Source: Zelonia costaricensis
Lineage: Eukaryota > Euglenozoa > Kinetoplastea > Trypanosomatida > Trypanosomatidae
Reading direction: 5' to 3'
NCBI GenBank assembly: GCA_030849075.1
Contig: JASAOO010003427.1
Coordinates: forward strand, 1-60,074
DNA: 60,074 bases
Below, one piece after another: positions 1-13,800 of this stretch. The first letter of the stretch is position 1. The number at the start of each line of letters is the position of its first letter. The notes beneath the pieces were generated by a model. That model worked only from the letters and a program-made list of their open reading frames with translations, did not search any database and had not been told where the DNA came from. The position numbers were made by a program, and so were the translations under genes.

Positions 1-1097
1 CCACCCCCTCCCTCCCCCCTTCCTCCTTCTTCGCTTTTTCGTCCTCGTGAAACCCGCGCACTGGCGAGCTGGTGTCCGTGCCCTCACTAGATCGCACGAG
101 TACGATTCGCACCCGCCTTCTTCGCTACCTCCTCCCACCCCACAGCGCACGTGCTTGGCAGTTGGTTGGTGCACTCAACGCTGCGCTCCTCGCTCTCGTC
201 TGTGTCGTCTGTTGAAGTTGGCGCAGCACGTCAACACCAAAGTCGAGAACTTTTCTTTTTCGCATCGGGCACCGCGCCGACTCTCGCACACGCACGGCCA
301 CCGCGGCAGGCGGGCCCAATCGAAACCCTCACGCTCGCTTATTTCCTTTTTTTCTCTCACCGTTTCACGGGCCGCCTCGTCAAGCGCGCGGAGTTGCGCA
401 TTCACGAAGCAGCGAGGTCGCGTCCCTCCGCGTCCCCCCCCCCCCCANCCCCCACCACCACCACCACCACCAGTTCTCCTCCACCCACACCTTCTCGCGT
501 CCACAACGCCCTGCTCTCTCTCTCTCTTCTCGTTTTACCTCACCTCAGCTCAGTTTGCAAACGCGGGCCGCTACGCCCTCCAGGTGGTATTCGCTGGAAC
601 AGAGCGCGTCCCTCACGCCAGCGCCGCTTCTCGTCCTCCCCTCCCGCTGCGCTCCGTCCGAACCTCCCGCTTTTCCTCCTCTCCCTCTCCCCTCCGCAGG
701 GTTGCAACGGGGGCTCGCTTTCCCAGACGCGCACCTCGGCAGCTCCGCCGCCCTCCCGCGTCCCTCGCCGCACCCCGATTTTGTCCCGTGTTCGGCGACG
801 CGCACGCCTTCCCTTCCAACTCTCGTTGCTCCTCTGCTCCCCCCAGTCCCTGTAAATAGCACCTCCGCTCCCTCCACTCTTCATTTGCCAGACCCCTTTC
901 TCCCTCTCTTTCCCTTTTTTTTTCGCTTCCTCCGGCGTCGCTGGGCTTTCCGCGACTTGTAACAATCCAGCTGCCCGCCCCCTTCCCCCTCGCCTGCGAG
1001 TGCGTGTACTTCGGTTACTTGCTTGGCTCTGTTCTCATTTGGTTAGTTTTGTGCGCTTGTTTTCTTCCACGAAGCTTCTGGCCTTCGCTTGACTATT

Positions 1098-1150
1098 TGT
1101 GTGTGTGTGTGCCTGTGTGTGTGCCTCTGTGTGTGTGTGTGTTTGTGTGC
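1098..1150 (+). repeat. Imperfect GT microsatellite
   Basis: Runs of TG/GT are interrupted by short CC and TT steps across about 53 bp. Such dinucleotide tracts are typical of Leishmania spacers. This one lies about 710 bp upstream of the calpain-like start codon. Confidence 0.9.
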
Positions 1151-1675
1151 AACGGCCTGCTCACAACTTTCCTGCCAAGCACTCTCCTTCGCACCCACTC
1201 CGCCGCCGTCTTTTGTTCCACGTGCATTCGCCGCCTCAGCGTGTGACGCCGTCGCTGCTCTTTCCGTTCCGCTTTCCTTTTCCCTTTTTCTTGGCGGTAT
1301 TATTGACTCTTTGCCACGTTGCGAGGACGACGGCGTCTTTTGTGGTTCCGATCCGCCACGCGTCCCCCCCCCGCCTACGCCAGTCTACTCGGTGTGCGTG
1401 TGTCCTGGTTCCGTTTCTTTCTTCGTTTTCTTTTTTGCGTGCGCTCTCGTGTCTCGTGCACGTGCGTTTCGCTCCGCCGTCACGGTGCGTCTTGCTTTCT
1501 GGTCGCGTCTTGCGTGTTTCCCTGTTCGCGTTTCTCAAGTTCGTGTATTTGCTCGCTGTGCTTGGGCCGCTCGAGGGCGCACGGACCCCTGCTCCCGCCT
1601 CCCCGTCCCCCGCAGGATAAGGTGCACCGCGCTGGGGCCCCCGTGCTGCTGGCCACTTTAGACCTCTGTATCATC

Positions 1676-1751
1676 ACCCCTTCTCGTTCCTTTTTTTGTC
1701 TTCTCGTCTTTGCTCGCTGACACGGCGTGCTTCCCGTTGTCCACGTTTTAG
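1676..1751 (+). promoter_or_regulatory. Candidate trans-splice acceptor for the calpain-like gene
   Basis: A T/C-rich tract at about 1677-1716 and a second pyrimidine stretch lead to TTTTAG, with the AG at 1750-1751. Spliced-leader addition here would leave a 5' UTR of about 109 bases before the ATG at 1861. A second AG at 1857-1858, just before the ATG, follows another pyrimidine tract and is an alternative. Confidence 0.45.
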
Positions 1752-1860
1752 GGTTGCCGCGCATTGTTCCTGTGCACCTCCGGTGGTGCCGCGCTCTTTT
1801 CTCTTCCTTTTTTTCTTTGCGCCTTCCTCTTTTGCCTTTGCCGGGTTGCGTTGGGCAGCC

Positions 1861-4800
1861 ATGGCGCCTTTCACAGAGGTGCCCGACAGCAATGTCCCCT
1901 TCAAGGACACCGAGTTCATCGCCAGCAGCCAGCATGTCTCCGACCAGTGGGTCTCGATTCGTGAGCTGTACCCTGGCGGCGCGGGTCAGCCGCTGCTGCC
2001 CGACACCTTCTCGCGCGATCAATTCGGCCAGGGTAACCACTACGAGTGCTTCATGCTGTCCGCCCTCGCGACGCTCGTGCGCTTTCCGGATGCCATTCGG
2101 CGCTGCTTTGTGAGCAAGAAGGTGCGCAAGGATGGCCGCTACACCTTCCAGTTCTTCCGCGGCGGTGAGTGGGTCAAGGTTGAGATCGACGACACGATAC
2201 CCCTCGAGGACGACGACGTGCTGTACACGCAGTCGCCGACGGAGCACTGGTGGCCGCTGCTGCTGGAGAAGGCGTATGCGAAGTTCTACACCAGCTACGA
2301 CCACCTCGAGGGCTGCACGCTCCTGGAGGCCTTTCACGATCTGACGGGGCACCCGGTGCTGAACATCCCGATGCAGGTGAAGCTGGCCAAGTCGGCTGGT
2401 GTGGACATCGAGGATGGACAGTACTGGTTGGCGATGGGAGAATGCCTGCAGCGGGGCGATTACGTTTCCTCTGCGTTGACCAAGAACACGGAGCTCGAGG
2501 CGATGGGTATGCAGTCGGAGCAGCAGTACGCCATGCTCGCCATCTTCTCCCTCACCGGGTCCTCGGCGCTGGACGACATCGTAGTCCACCTGCACAACCC
2601 CTTCGAGGACGACGAGTTCGGGTACAGCGGCCCCCTCAACAAGAACGACAGCAAGTGGACCGCCAAGCAGCGCCAGCAGTACCCGGTCGACGATCGCCAC
2701 TCCATCTTCATCCCGCTCAGGACGTTTCTCAAGCACACCAACTCGATCCAGTACTGCTTCATGAGTACCGTGAACGATGAGCCGCAGCTGTACTCGGCGT
2801 CCTGGAAGGGCAGGTCGGCTGGCGGCAACCCAACCTTCGTTTCCTGGCGCGAGAACCCACTGTTTCTCATTCGAAACGCCGGGGAGACAGATGTAAAGTA
2901 CGTCTCCATCATCCAGCAGGTGGACCAGCGCCGCACCGCAGACCCCGAGAAAGGCACGTCGTACGTGCAGTGCGGCATGGTCGTGTCTCGCTCCACCTAC
3001 CCCAACCCCATCCCAACCTTCTGGGTCACGGGCAACAATCACAAGACCATCTTCAAGAGCCTCTTCCTCAACTCGCGCGAGGTGGCGAACACGATTACGA
3101 TTCCGGCGCAGTCGACGTGCTACCTCGTCCCCTCGTGCATGCAGAGGGGCATCGAGGGCCAGTTCAAGCTCTTGCTGTACCACTTCAAGGACCAAAACTA
3201 CGCGCAGCTGTCCGTGGAGCGGCTGGCCATCCCGCAAATAGACTGGGCGAACCCCGCCAAGGAGGACGTGCAACTCCAGCAGAAGGAGAAGGAGCGTGTC
3301 GACTTCTACGTCGACGAGGCCTCTGATGTCCACATCCTGATGCATCAGACGAAGCCTTACGTGAGAAAGTCTGGCGGCGACGCGATGACGGAGGACTACA
3401 TGGGCATGTACCTCTACGACGACACGGACCGGCGCGTCAACGGCGTGCACGCCGCGACGAACTTCCGCGAGATCAGCATCATCCACCACGTTCCCCGCAG
3501 TGGGCGGTACGCCATCTCCATCACGTGCCCACGTGCGAACAGCGAGGTGCCGGCGTACGTCACGGTGGTGGCAACTCCAGCGGCGCACGCCCGCATCGTC
3601 GAGGCGCCGGAGGATGCCGGCATGTTCGACGATGAAGACGTCATCGACGAGGGCGAGGAAGAAGCCGTGGCTAACCCCATCGACTACACGCCCATCGAGC
3701 TGCCGGTCAACGAGGTGGTGGCCGTTGAGGACAGCTCGATGCCGTACGAGGACAAGCGCTTCTACATGGACAACCGCGACGCGACCAGCGAGCCGTGGGT
3801 GCACATTGGCGACCTCTACCCCGAGGGCAAGACGAAGCCGCTGCTGCCGGAGCAGCTGAGCCGCGACCAGTTCGAGCAGGGCGATCACTACAACTGCAGC
3901 ACGCTCACGGGCTTCGCGGCGATGGTGGAGCGCCACCCTGACGTGATCCGCAACTGCTTCATTTCGAAGAAGCCGCGCAAGGACGGCCGCTACACCTTTC
4001 AGTTCCACCGCTACGGCCAGTGGGTGAAGGTCGAGATCGACGACCGCATCCCGACGGTGGAGGGTGACACGGTGTTCTGCCGCTCGCCGACGCGCCACTG
4101 GTGGCCGCTGCTGCTGGAGAAGGCGTACGCGAAGTTCTACACGCTGTTCCAGAACCTCGAGGACATCTCGCAGGGCGAGGTCTTCCACGACTTTACCGGC
4201 CGGCCGTGTCTCACGGTCTCGACGGACCCGAGTGTAGCGAGCGTACACATGTCGTACTTCACGGAGGTGCCGTACTGGTCAGAGCTGGCGCACGACCTGC
4301 CGCACCTTTCCGTGACGGCTCTGGCAAGCGGCGCCGAGGCGGAGGAGTACGGCCTGCTGGATGGGCAGCACTACGCCGTCATGGACGTCATCGTCCTGCC
4401 AGACGCGCAGCACGTATCCGACGTGCTGGTGAAGATGTACAACCCGTACGTGGAGGCACAGTACAGCGGCCCCATGAACGCCGAGGACGCGAGCTGGACA
4501 GACGAGCTGCGCAGCAGACTACGCCCCGAGGAGAACAGTCACGCGTTCTTCATCCCAGCAAACAGCTTTGCAGGCGCCTTCTCGGAGTTGCAGATGGGCT
4601 ACGTCGGCGGCTTGGCCGAGCCGTCCTGGCACTTCAACAGCGAGTGGGCGCAGGGCACCAACGGCGGCGACACGCTGCTCATCTCGTGGCGCGAGAACCC
4701 GCTCTACGTCTTTACAAACTCCACGGACGACATTGTGCAGTTTGTGGCGATGCTGCGGCAGCCCGACCAGCGGCACGTGCTGCACACCCTGCCAAACCAG

Positions 4801-7800
4801 GAGCTCAACTACCCGAAGAAGGCACTCTCCATCGCAGAAGCCAACCCCAGCGCCGAGGGCATCCCGACACACCTCGTCACGGCCGACAACCACCACTTCA
4901 TCCACCGCGGCTCGCCCGTGCCGGTTCGCGAGGTGACAGACGTGCTGACCGTCCCGCCGCAGTCACTGTGCTACGTCGTGGGCCACTGCAACAACCGCTG
5001 CGTGAGCAAGTTCCTTTTCTCGTACTGGTTCAAGGACGCTGCCGACGCGGAGAAGCTGGACATCCGGCGCTACCGCCCTGCCGTGGCCAAGCACCAGCCA
5101 GCCATCGCTCACGTGGACCTCTACAACCGCGCCAAGGAGCGGGTCGACTTCCTGGTGGACACGCCGACGCAGGTGCACGCGGTGCTGCGTCAGGAGAAGC
5201 TGTTCACCAACGCACAGGGCGGCGACGTGGTGGCCGAGGACCACGTTGGTGTCTACCTTTACGACCTGCAGAACAAGCGCATCAAGGGCATCCAGTCCGC
5301 CATGACGTACCGCGAGCTGAGTCTCGTGACAGAGCTCGAGAAGCCCGGCCACTACATCTTCTTCTGCACCTGCCCGCGCGGCAACGGCAACGTACCGTGC
5401 AGGGTTGAGATCTGCGCGGTGGAGGAGGCGCACGTGCGCATCACGGACCCACCAGACGACGCCGCAGCGCTCGACGAGCTCGACATGGCCTTCCTCGAAA
5501 GCAAACCGGAGGGCCTCCCGCTGTCCAAGCTGCCACTGGAGACGGACCAGCAGTACCAGGACGACCTCGCCGCGCTGCGCCGCCTGTTGGCGGGGCCGGC
5601 ACCGGACCCGGAGGAGGTGCAGCAGCTCAAGAACCGCCTGAACCAGCGCGTGCACGAGCTGGCCAAGGAGCTGATTGCAAGCGAGCGGTCCCAGTACCTG
5701 CACGGGCAAGACCTCGAGGCCATGAAGCCGCTTCTCGACGACGACGAAGAGTACATTGGGGCGGAGCTGGAGCGCTACAACCTCAAGCAGGACCCGCGTA
5801 ACGCGTACAAGGTGGCCGCACAGGAGGACAAGCTGCGCGGTCTCGCAGACGGCGTGGCTGAACGGGTCCGCAGTACCGACATCGGCTTCATCGAGCCGCG
5901 ACCGGAGGGCATCGCACGCGAAGACATCCCGTTTGCGACGGACCCGGTGTTTGCTGACATGCTGCGCGAGCTGGCGCGTCTGCGGTGCCACCCGGGCGAG
6001 AACGCCTCCGCGATTGCCGACGTGGAGGAGAAGATGAGCGAGCGGACCCGCGAGCTGGCCCATGCGATGCACGCTGCGGAGCGCGGCTACCTCGACCCTG
6101 AGCCAGAGGGCGTGCCACTCGCGCTGCTGCCACTCAACTCCGATGACGAGTTCTGCGCTATGGAGGATGAGCTCCGTGCTCTGCACCGCGCCTCTCCAGC
6201 GGATACGGCGGCCATCGCAGCTCTGCAGGCCAAGCTCAACGCCCGTGCACACGCGCTGGCCCACGAGCTTAAGGTGAACGAGCGGGCGCGCTTTCTGGCA
6301 TCCGACGGCGCTGCGGTCGACTCGGGTGCGCTGGACGCGGACCCGGAGTTCACGGCGATGGAGATGGAGCGGATGCGGCTGCGGCTCGAGGACCCGGAAA
6401 AGAACGCGGCCGCCATCGCCGACCTTGAGCACCAACTCAACAACAAGGCAGCCGCCATCACTGAGGACGTCAAGGCTAAGGAGCGCGCCTTCCTTGAGCA
6501 GCGCGGCGTCGAACTCGACCTCCTGACCCTGACGCTGGACCGCAACTCCAGCTTCCGCCGTCGTGAGGATGAGCTGCGCGAGCTCCGCAAGGACCCTGTC
6601 AAGAACGCCGCTGCAATCGAGGCGCTGGAGGAGGAGATGGTACAGGCGGCTCTGCAGCTGGCCGCGGCGCTTAAGCGGCAACTCCGGCCGCAGTACCTGC
6701 AGGCGGAGTACGAGGGCCGACCGGCTGCGTCGCTGCGGCTGGACGACGATGAGGCGTTCCACGCGGCGGAGGCGGCGTACCTGCAAGCCCGTGCGTCCGG
6801 CAAGGCAGACCCGGAGACGCTGCAGCGGCTGGCCGACGCGATGAACGCCCGCGCGGCGGAGCTGGCGCACCGCGCGAACGTCGCAGATCGGTCCAAGTAC
6901 CTGCCGAAGGCTGTGCGCGGCGTGCCGCTGCGTGCGCTGCCGCTGGACGACGACGACGAGTTCCAGCGCCTGGAGCAGGCGCGCGCCCACGCGCTGTGCA
7001 CGCCGGGCAAGGCTGACGATATTGCCGAGCTGGAGGAGCGCCTGCGTGCACGCGCCGACGAGCTGGCTCACGCTCGGCTGGCTGACGACCGCGCCTTGCT
7101 CGACCAGAGTCCTGAAGGCATTCCGCTGGCGTGTCTCGGACTCGACGCGGACGAGCTTTTCCGCGCGAAGGAGGAGCAGCGTGCGAGTCTGCAAGCGGAC
7201 GGTCAGGCAGTGGCGAATCGCGCTGCCATTGCGGCCCTCGCGGACAGCATGAACCAGCAGGTGCACGAGATGGCAAAGAAGCTGAAGCAGTCGCACATCA
7301 AGGAGTGCGTGCCCGAGCAGGTGCGCGGCATTCCCCGTGAGCTGCTGCCGCTCTTGGACGATAGCACAGCTGCAGAGGTGATCGCGACGCGCGCGTCAAG
7401 CGATCAGGCTACGGTTTCGGCCAAGCAAGGCGCTGCGCTGAAGGCGCGTGCGAGGGAGTTGGCTGACGCCACAATTGCTGACGTGCGCTCGCGGCTGGAT
7501 GCAGCGCCGTTGCAGGTACCGCTGGCCGACCTGCCGCTCGACGAGGACGAGGTCTTCAAGGCGCTCGAGGTGGAGGCAGTGCAAGAGCGACAGCGCGACC
7601 CACAGTGCACCACTGCCACGGGTCGCGACGCCATCGAGGCGCTGAACGGACGAGCATGCGAGCTGGCCGAGCAGCAGTGCTGGGGCGAGCGCGAGGCTTT
7701 CATGAACGCCACACCAGAGGGCCGCGCGCTGCGCAGCCTGCCGCTGAACACGGACCCCGCGTTTCTCGCTGCGGAGGCACGGCACCGTGCGGCCGCGAAG

Positions 7801-10800
7801 GACGCGGCGGCCGACGCCTCGAGTCTGTCACCACTGAAGGCCGCCATGGAGACTCGCGCGCGACAGCTGGCGTTGGAGGCGAATAAGAAGGAGCGGCCCA
7901 CCTACATGCCGGCATCGGTTCGCGGAGTCCCGCTGGCCGCGCTGCCGCTGGACGACGACGAGGACTTCCGGCAGCTGGAGCGGCGGCGTGCGATGGCGCA
8001 GCGGGACCCGAGGCAGCTCGCCTCCGTGGCGGGGCTCGAGGAGGCACTGCGGGCCCGCGCCGATGAAGTTGTGGAGGGTCTGCTGCAGAACGACCGCGCG
8101 TTTCTGGACGCCAAGCCGGAGGGGGTGCCGCTGCGACAGGTGCCCATTGACAGTGACCACGCGTTCCGTCAGCTCGAGGAGCAGCGCGCGCAGACGCGCT
8201 CTTCAGCGGCGGCGAGCCCCAGTGCGGCGGCGCGCGTAAGCGCCATCGAGGCCAAGATGAACGAGCGAGCACATGAGCTGGCCAAGGCGGTGAAGGCGGC
8301 ACTGCGCGCGCGCCTGGAGCAGACGGCGCTCGGCGTCCCGCTGAACGAGCTGCCGCTGGACAGCGACGTGACCTTCAACTCCACAGAGGAGAAGTGCCGC
8401 GATGCAGAGGTTGCAGGAGACGCGGCGGCTGCCACAGCTGCGAGGGCAGCGCTGAACGAGCGCGCTGTCGAGCTCGCCGCGGAGATGCACCAGCGCGATC
8501 GGGCGATGCTTGAGCAGTGCCCAGAGGGGGTGCCGCTGGAGGCGCTGCCGGTGAACAGCGACCCGGCCTTCCTCGAGCTGGAGGGCGACGCGCGCGCTAC
8601 AACCAACGGCCTCCGCGTGTCGAACCAGGCCCCTCGCGGCAGCGACGCGTCGAAGCTGGCGGCTTTGACGGCCGCGCTAAACGAGCGCGCCCGCGATCTG
8701 GCGCACGAGTCGCGACTTGCGTACTGCGACGCTGCGCCGGAGGGGGTGCCACTCGCCTCCCTGCAGCTCGCCACCGAGCCCGCCTTCCTGCGCAAGGAGG
8801 AGGAGCGGCGGCAGCTGATGACGCGGCACGGCGCCGACGCGGAACCGGTGCTGGCGTGCAACGCGGAGCTGCGGGGCATGGCCAACGACATTGCCCGTGA
8901 GCGCGTGCAAGGCGACCGGAGCTACCTCGACCCCGAACCGGAGGGGGTGGCGCTGAAGGAGCTGCCGCTCGACACGGACCCGGCGTTCCACCAGATGGAG
9001 GTGGAGCGGGCGAAGTTGAAGGCGGAGAGCGGTAGTGCAGCGGCCACCAAGGCGAAGGCGCTCGAGGAGCGCCTCAACGCGCGGGCGCACGAGCTGGCAA
9101 CGCAGCAGAAGCAGGAGGACCTGCGGGGCTTGGACGCTGCGCCGAGCGGCATTCCACTGGCGATGCTGCAGCCGCACACGGACCCGGTGTTTGCCGGCTT
9201 GGTAGACCAGCTGCGCGAGCTGCGGCTCAACGGCAACGCCGCCAACGCGGACGCGGTGCGCCGGCTGACGACGGAGATGAACGAGCGCTGCCACAAGCTG
9301 GCGAGGAACCAGGTCGCTGGGGACCGCGCCTTCCTCGATGAGGCACCGGAGGGGGTGCCGCTCGCGCTGCTGCCGCTGGACAAGGACGCGGCGTTCCGTG
9401 AGCTCGAGACGAAGCGGGCCAACCTCAAGGCGCTCGACCCTGTCCGCAACGCCACCGCCATGCGGGAGCTGGAGGGAAAGCTGAGCGAGCGGGTGCACGA
9501 GCTGGCCAAGGGAAGGCTTGCGCAGGAGCTCGACGGCATCGACCCCGCACCGTTTGGCGTCCCGCTCAGCGTGCTGCAGCCTTACCAGGACGCTGAGTTC
9601 ATGAAGGAGGTTGCGGAGCTGCGTCAGCTGCCGACCACCGACAAGGGCGACGACTCTGTGGCAGTCATCAAGGCGGGCATGGAGGAGCGCTGCCAGGCCA
9701 TGGCGCACGACCTGCTCGAGAAGGACCGAGGCTACCTGCACGTCAACCCCAAGAACGTGCCGCTGTCGCTGCTGCCACTCGCCTCGGACGAGGCTTTCCA
9801 CGGCACCGAGGTGCGGCGCGCACTGCTCAAGGCAGAGAACCCGCACCGCAACGCCGAGAAGATTGCGGAGCTGGAAGGCCAGCTGAACCTGCGTGCGATG
9901 GAGTTGGCCGAGGCCCGTCGGGCGCAGGACCTTGCCGGGCTCGACCCTGAGCCAAATGGGGTGCCGCTGCGCGTCATCGACCCGCACAGCGATGCGGCCT
10001 TCGCGAAGATGGTCGACCAGCGCCGCGCTCTCGAGGCGCGCGCTGGCGCGGCGGGCGGTGCCGCCGTCCCACCGAAGCCGTCGTCGTCGCCGGAGCTGGC
10101 GCGACTTGTCGCCGCGATGAATGACCGCGCGCACGAGTTGGCGCGAGGCATGTTGGAGGGCGACCGGGCCTACTTGGACCGCGAGCCGGAGGGGGTGCCG
10201 CTGCACGAGCTGCCACTCGACTCCGACGTGATCTTCCGCGACTTGGAGGTGGAGCGGGCATCAGCGAAGGCGGCCGACCCGAAGCGCAACGTGGCGAAGA
10301 TCAAGGAGCTCGAGCTGAAGCTGAACGACCGCGCGCTTGAGCTGGCCAAGCTGCAGAAGGCCGAGGACCTGCACGGTATCAACCCCGCCCCGCGCGGGGT
10401 GCCGCTGGAGCTACTCAAGCCGCACGATGACCCGCTCTTCGCTGAGCAGGTGCAGCAGATGCGGGGCATGAAGCGAAACCCGCCGCGGGATATCAACGAG
10501 AAGGCACGCCACCTCGACGACATGAACAGCCGCGCACACGAGCTGGCGGACAAGGTCTTGGTGCGCGACTACCTGGACCCTAGCCCGGAGGGGGTGCCGC
10601 TCGCGGAGCTGCCGCTCGACTCCGACGCGAAGTTCCACGACATGGAGGTGGAGCGGGCGACGCTAAAGCTGAGCGACCCACGGCGGCAGGCGGACAGGAT
10701 TGCCAGCCTCTCGGCCGCCCTCAACCAGCGCGCCGCAGAGCTGGCCAAACGGCAGCGCGTCGCCGACCTCGCCTCTGTCGAGGAGGCGCCGCACGGGCTG

Positions 10801-13800
10801 GCCAAGGAGCTGTTGGGCCTGCACACCGACGTCGAGGGCGCACGACTCATCGACGACCTGCGGCAGCTGCGAAAGGCACCGCCGAACACGTCGGACGCCC
10901 TGCCGCGCAAGGAGAGCGAGCTGAATGAGCGCGCCTTTGCCGTGGCGAACGCACTGCTCGCGGGCGATCGCGCCAACTACCTTGACCCCCGCCCGCACAA
11001 CATCCCGCTGGAGGACCTGCCCCTTGACAAGGATGAGCTCTTCCACACCCTCGAGGTGGAGCGGGCCGCGCTGCGCGCGACAGACCCCGTGCGCAATGCC
11101 ACGGCGATCCGCAACACGGAGGGCATGCTGAATGACCGGGCGTACCAGCTGGCCGAGATGGTGATGGACGAGGATCTCGCGCACTTCCCGCCAAACTACT
11201 GCGGCATCCGCACCAAGGACTTGAAGCCGCACTCAGACCGGCTCTTCAGCGAGGCAGCCGAGAAGCGGCGCCACCGCGTGCGTGAACCGTCCGTGACGTT
11301 CAAAGAGGATCTCGAGCAGATCATGGACGACCGCCTCAACGAGCTGGCGCGGGAGCAGAAGGAGGGCGACCTGTACTTCATGAACCCCGCCCCGGAGGGG
11401 GTGCTGCTCGCCGACCTGCCCCTCGCCACCGACGACACCTTCAACCAGCTGCGGTACAAGCGGCAGCAGCTGCGGGAGGCGGACCCGATGGCGAACCGCG
11501 GCGCGATTACGGGGCTGGAGGACGAGATGAACCACCGCGCCACCATGCTGGCGCGCGAGGTGCTGAGCAGCGACTTCGACGGCGTCGACAAGCTGCCGCT
11601 CGGCATCCCGCTGGACCTGCTGAAGCCCCGCGAAGACTCGGAGGTGGCGCGGTTGATTCCAGAGCTGCGCCGCGCCAAGCGCTCCACGCAGCTGCGCAGC
11701 AAGGCGGCGGGGCTGCAGGCCCGCCTCAGCGAGCGGGTGCACGCGCTGGCGGCCGTCGCGCTGGAGGAGGGGCGGGAGGACTACCTCGATGCGAACCCGG
11801 AGGGGGTGCCGCTAGAGCTGCTGCCACTGCGCACCGACGAGGCCTTCCACGATGGCGAGGTGGAGCGGGCAATCCTGCGGCTGCAGGACCCGGCGCGGAA
11901 CGGCGGCGTTATGGCGCAGCTGGAGCAGCGCCTTAACCTTCGCGCACACGAGCTTGCGCTGGCGCAGAAGAAGGAGGACCTCGCCGGTCTCGAACCCGCG
12001 CCGCGCGACGTGCCGCTGGAGGTGCTGCGGCCACACGACGACCCCAAACTGAGCGCCCTCATCAAGGACGTGCGTGTGCTCAAAACTGAGCCCTCGCGCA
12101 ATGCGGACAAGATTCGGTGGCAGCGGCAGCAGATGGACGAGCGGGCGATGGAGCTGGCAACGCTGGCGTTGAATGGCGATCGCGGCTACCTTGCGGAGGA
12201 GCCGCTTGGCGTTCCACTCGCGGTGCTCCCGCTCGATGCGGATGCGACCTTCCACGACACGGAGGTGGCGCGCGCGGTGGCGAAGCGGCAGCTGCATCCG
12301 GACAAGCACGCCGTCGCGCGTCTAGAGCACGACCTCAACGCACGCGCAGCGGAGCTGGCGGCGCAGCAGTTGCGAGGCGACCTCGAGGGGCTCGAGCCAG
12401 CCCCGCTGGGTGTGCCGCTGACGCTACTCAAGCCGCACAGCAGCCCCGCCTTTGCGGAGCTGCTGCCGGAGCTGCGGCGGCTGGTGAAGGACGCAACGCG
12501 GAATGCGGCGCGCCTGAAGCAGGTGCGCGGCATGGCGAACGAGCGCAACTTCGAGCTGGCGGAGGACTTCCTTGCGCAGGACCGGCCGACCTACCTAGAC
12601 ACGGAGCCGGAGGGGCTGCCGCTGGCGCTGCTGCCGCTGACGGCCGACGAGGAGTTTAAGGGCCTGGAGAACAAGCGGCTGCACCTGATGGCCAAGCAGG
12701 CGGCGGGCGAGCCAGTCAGCGGCACCGAGAAGGCGGCGCTGGAGAAGCGGCTCAACGACCGCGCGCACGAGGTGGCAATCGACCAGCTGCGCAAGGACCG
12801 CGCCTACCTCGACCCATTCCCAGAGGGCGTGCCACTCGCCATCCTGCCCCTCGACACTGATCCTGCCTTCCGCCGGCTCGAGGCGGCCCGCGCGGCCGCG
12901 AAGGGCCGCCACGCGAAGACGCAGGCTGGCGACCTCGAGGACCAGCTCAACGCCCGCGCGCACGAGCTGGCGATTGAGCAGAAGGCGGAGGACCTCCGCG
13001 GGCTGGAGCAGAGCCCGCGCGACATCCCGCTCGCCATGCTAAACCCTCACCAGGACGCGCAGTTTGGCCAGCTTGTGGACGAGCTGCGCCAGCTCAAGGC
13101 AGCCGCCGGTGACCACCACAAGCCCATCAAGGACACACAGGAGCACATGAACCAGCGCAGCCGCGCCCTCGCCGACGAGGCCATGAAGGCCGATCGCCGC
13201 TACCTTGCCCCGCGACCGGAGGGGGTGCCTTTGAGTCGGCTGCCGCTCGACACGGACGCCGCTTTCCACGCCCTGGAGGTGGAGCGGGCGAAGCTGAAGC
13301 TGACGGACCCGAAGAAGCAGCAGCGTCGCATCGCCGAGCTCGAGGACCAGCTGTGCAGCCGCGCCGAGGAGCTCGCGAAGGCGGTGAAGTCAGTCGATTT
13401 GCGACCGTTGACGCAGGCACCACGCGGCATTCCGGTGGAGCTTCTCGGCCTCCACAACGACGCCAAGTTCGGGGCCCTCCTCTCGGAGATGGAGCAGCTA
13501 CCCGCGCACCGTAGCTCCGACACGGTGGCGCCGCTCATCAGCTCGATGAACGAGTGTGCGGTGGCCGCGGCGGATCGGATGCTTCGCGGCGACCGCGGCT
13601 ACCTCGACCGGGAGCCCGAGGGGGTGCCTCTGGCGCAGCTGCCGCTCGACGACGACGTGCCATTCCACGAGATGGAGGTGGAGCGGGCGGTGCTCAAGGC
13701 GCAGGACCCCATCAAGAACGCGTCGACGATCAGCGACCTCGAGGACCAGCTCAACGCCCGCGCGCACCAGCTGGCCTGCGCGGAGCTTGCAGACGACCGT

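Larger units (their letters stand above)
1..1860 (+). other. Pyrimidine-rich non-coding leader
   Basis: No convincing coding region is seen here; the open frames are low-complexity Pro/Ser/Arg/Cys translations of C/T-rich DNA. The stretch is strongly pyrimidine-rich on the + strand and holds a single N at 448 inside a C run, CCA triplets at about 453-471 and a GT tract at 1098-1150. It is most simply the intergenic and 5' untranslated region of the giant calpain-like gene. The end of the upstream neighbour is not in the window. Confidence 0.7.

Noticed and set aside
47..859. Open frames of 60-270 residues on both strands in the first 1.6 kb
   Set aside because: They are low-complexity Pro/Ser/Arg translations of C/T-rich DNA, overlap each other in several frames and include the N at 448.
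1480..4248. Long minus-strand open frame (922 residues) opposite the calpain-like gene
   Set aside because: It is the antisense reading of a GC-rich, codon-biased gene: Arg/Val/Leu/His-rich, no recognisable domain, and opposite to every other gene in the unit.
4963..7296. Minus-strand open frame (777 residues)
   Set aside because: Shadow of calpain module 2 and the first repeats; composition is that of an antisense frame with the same repeat period.
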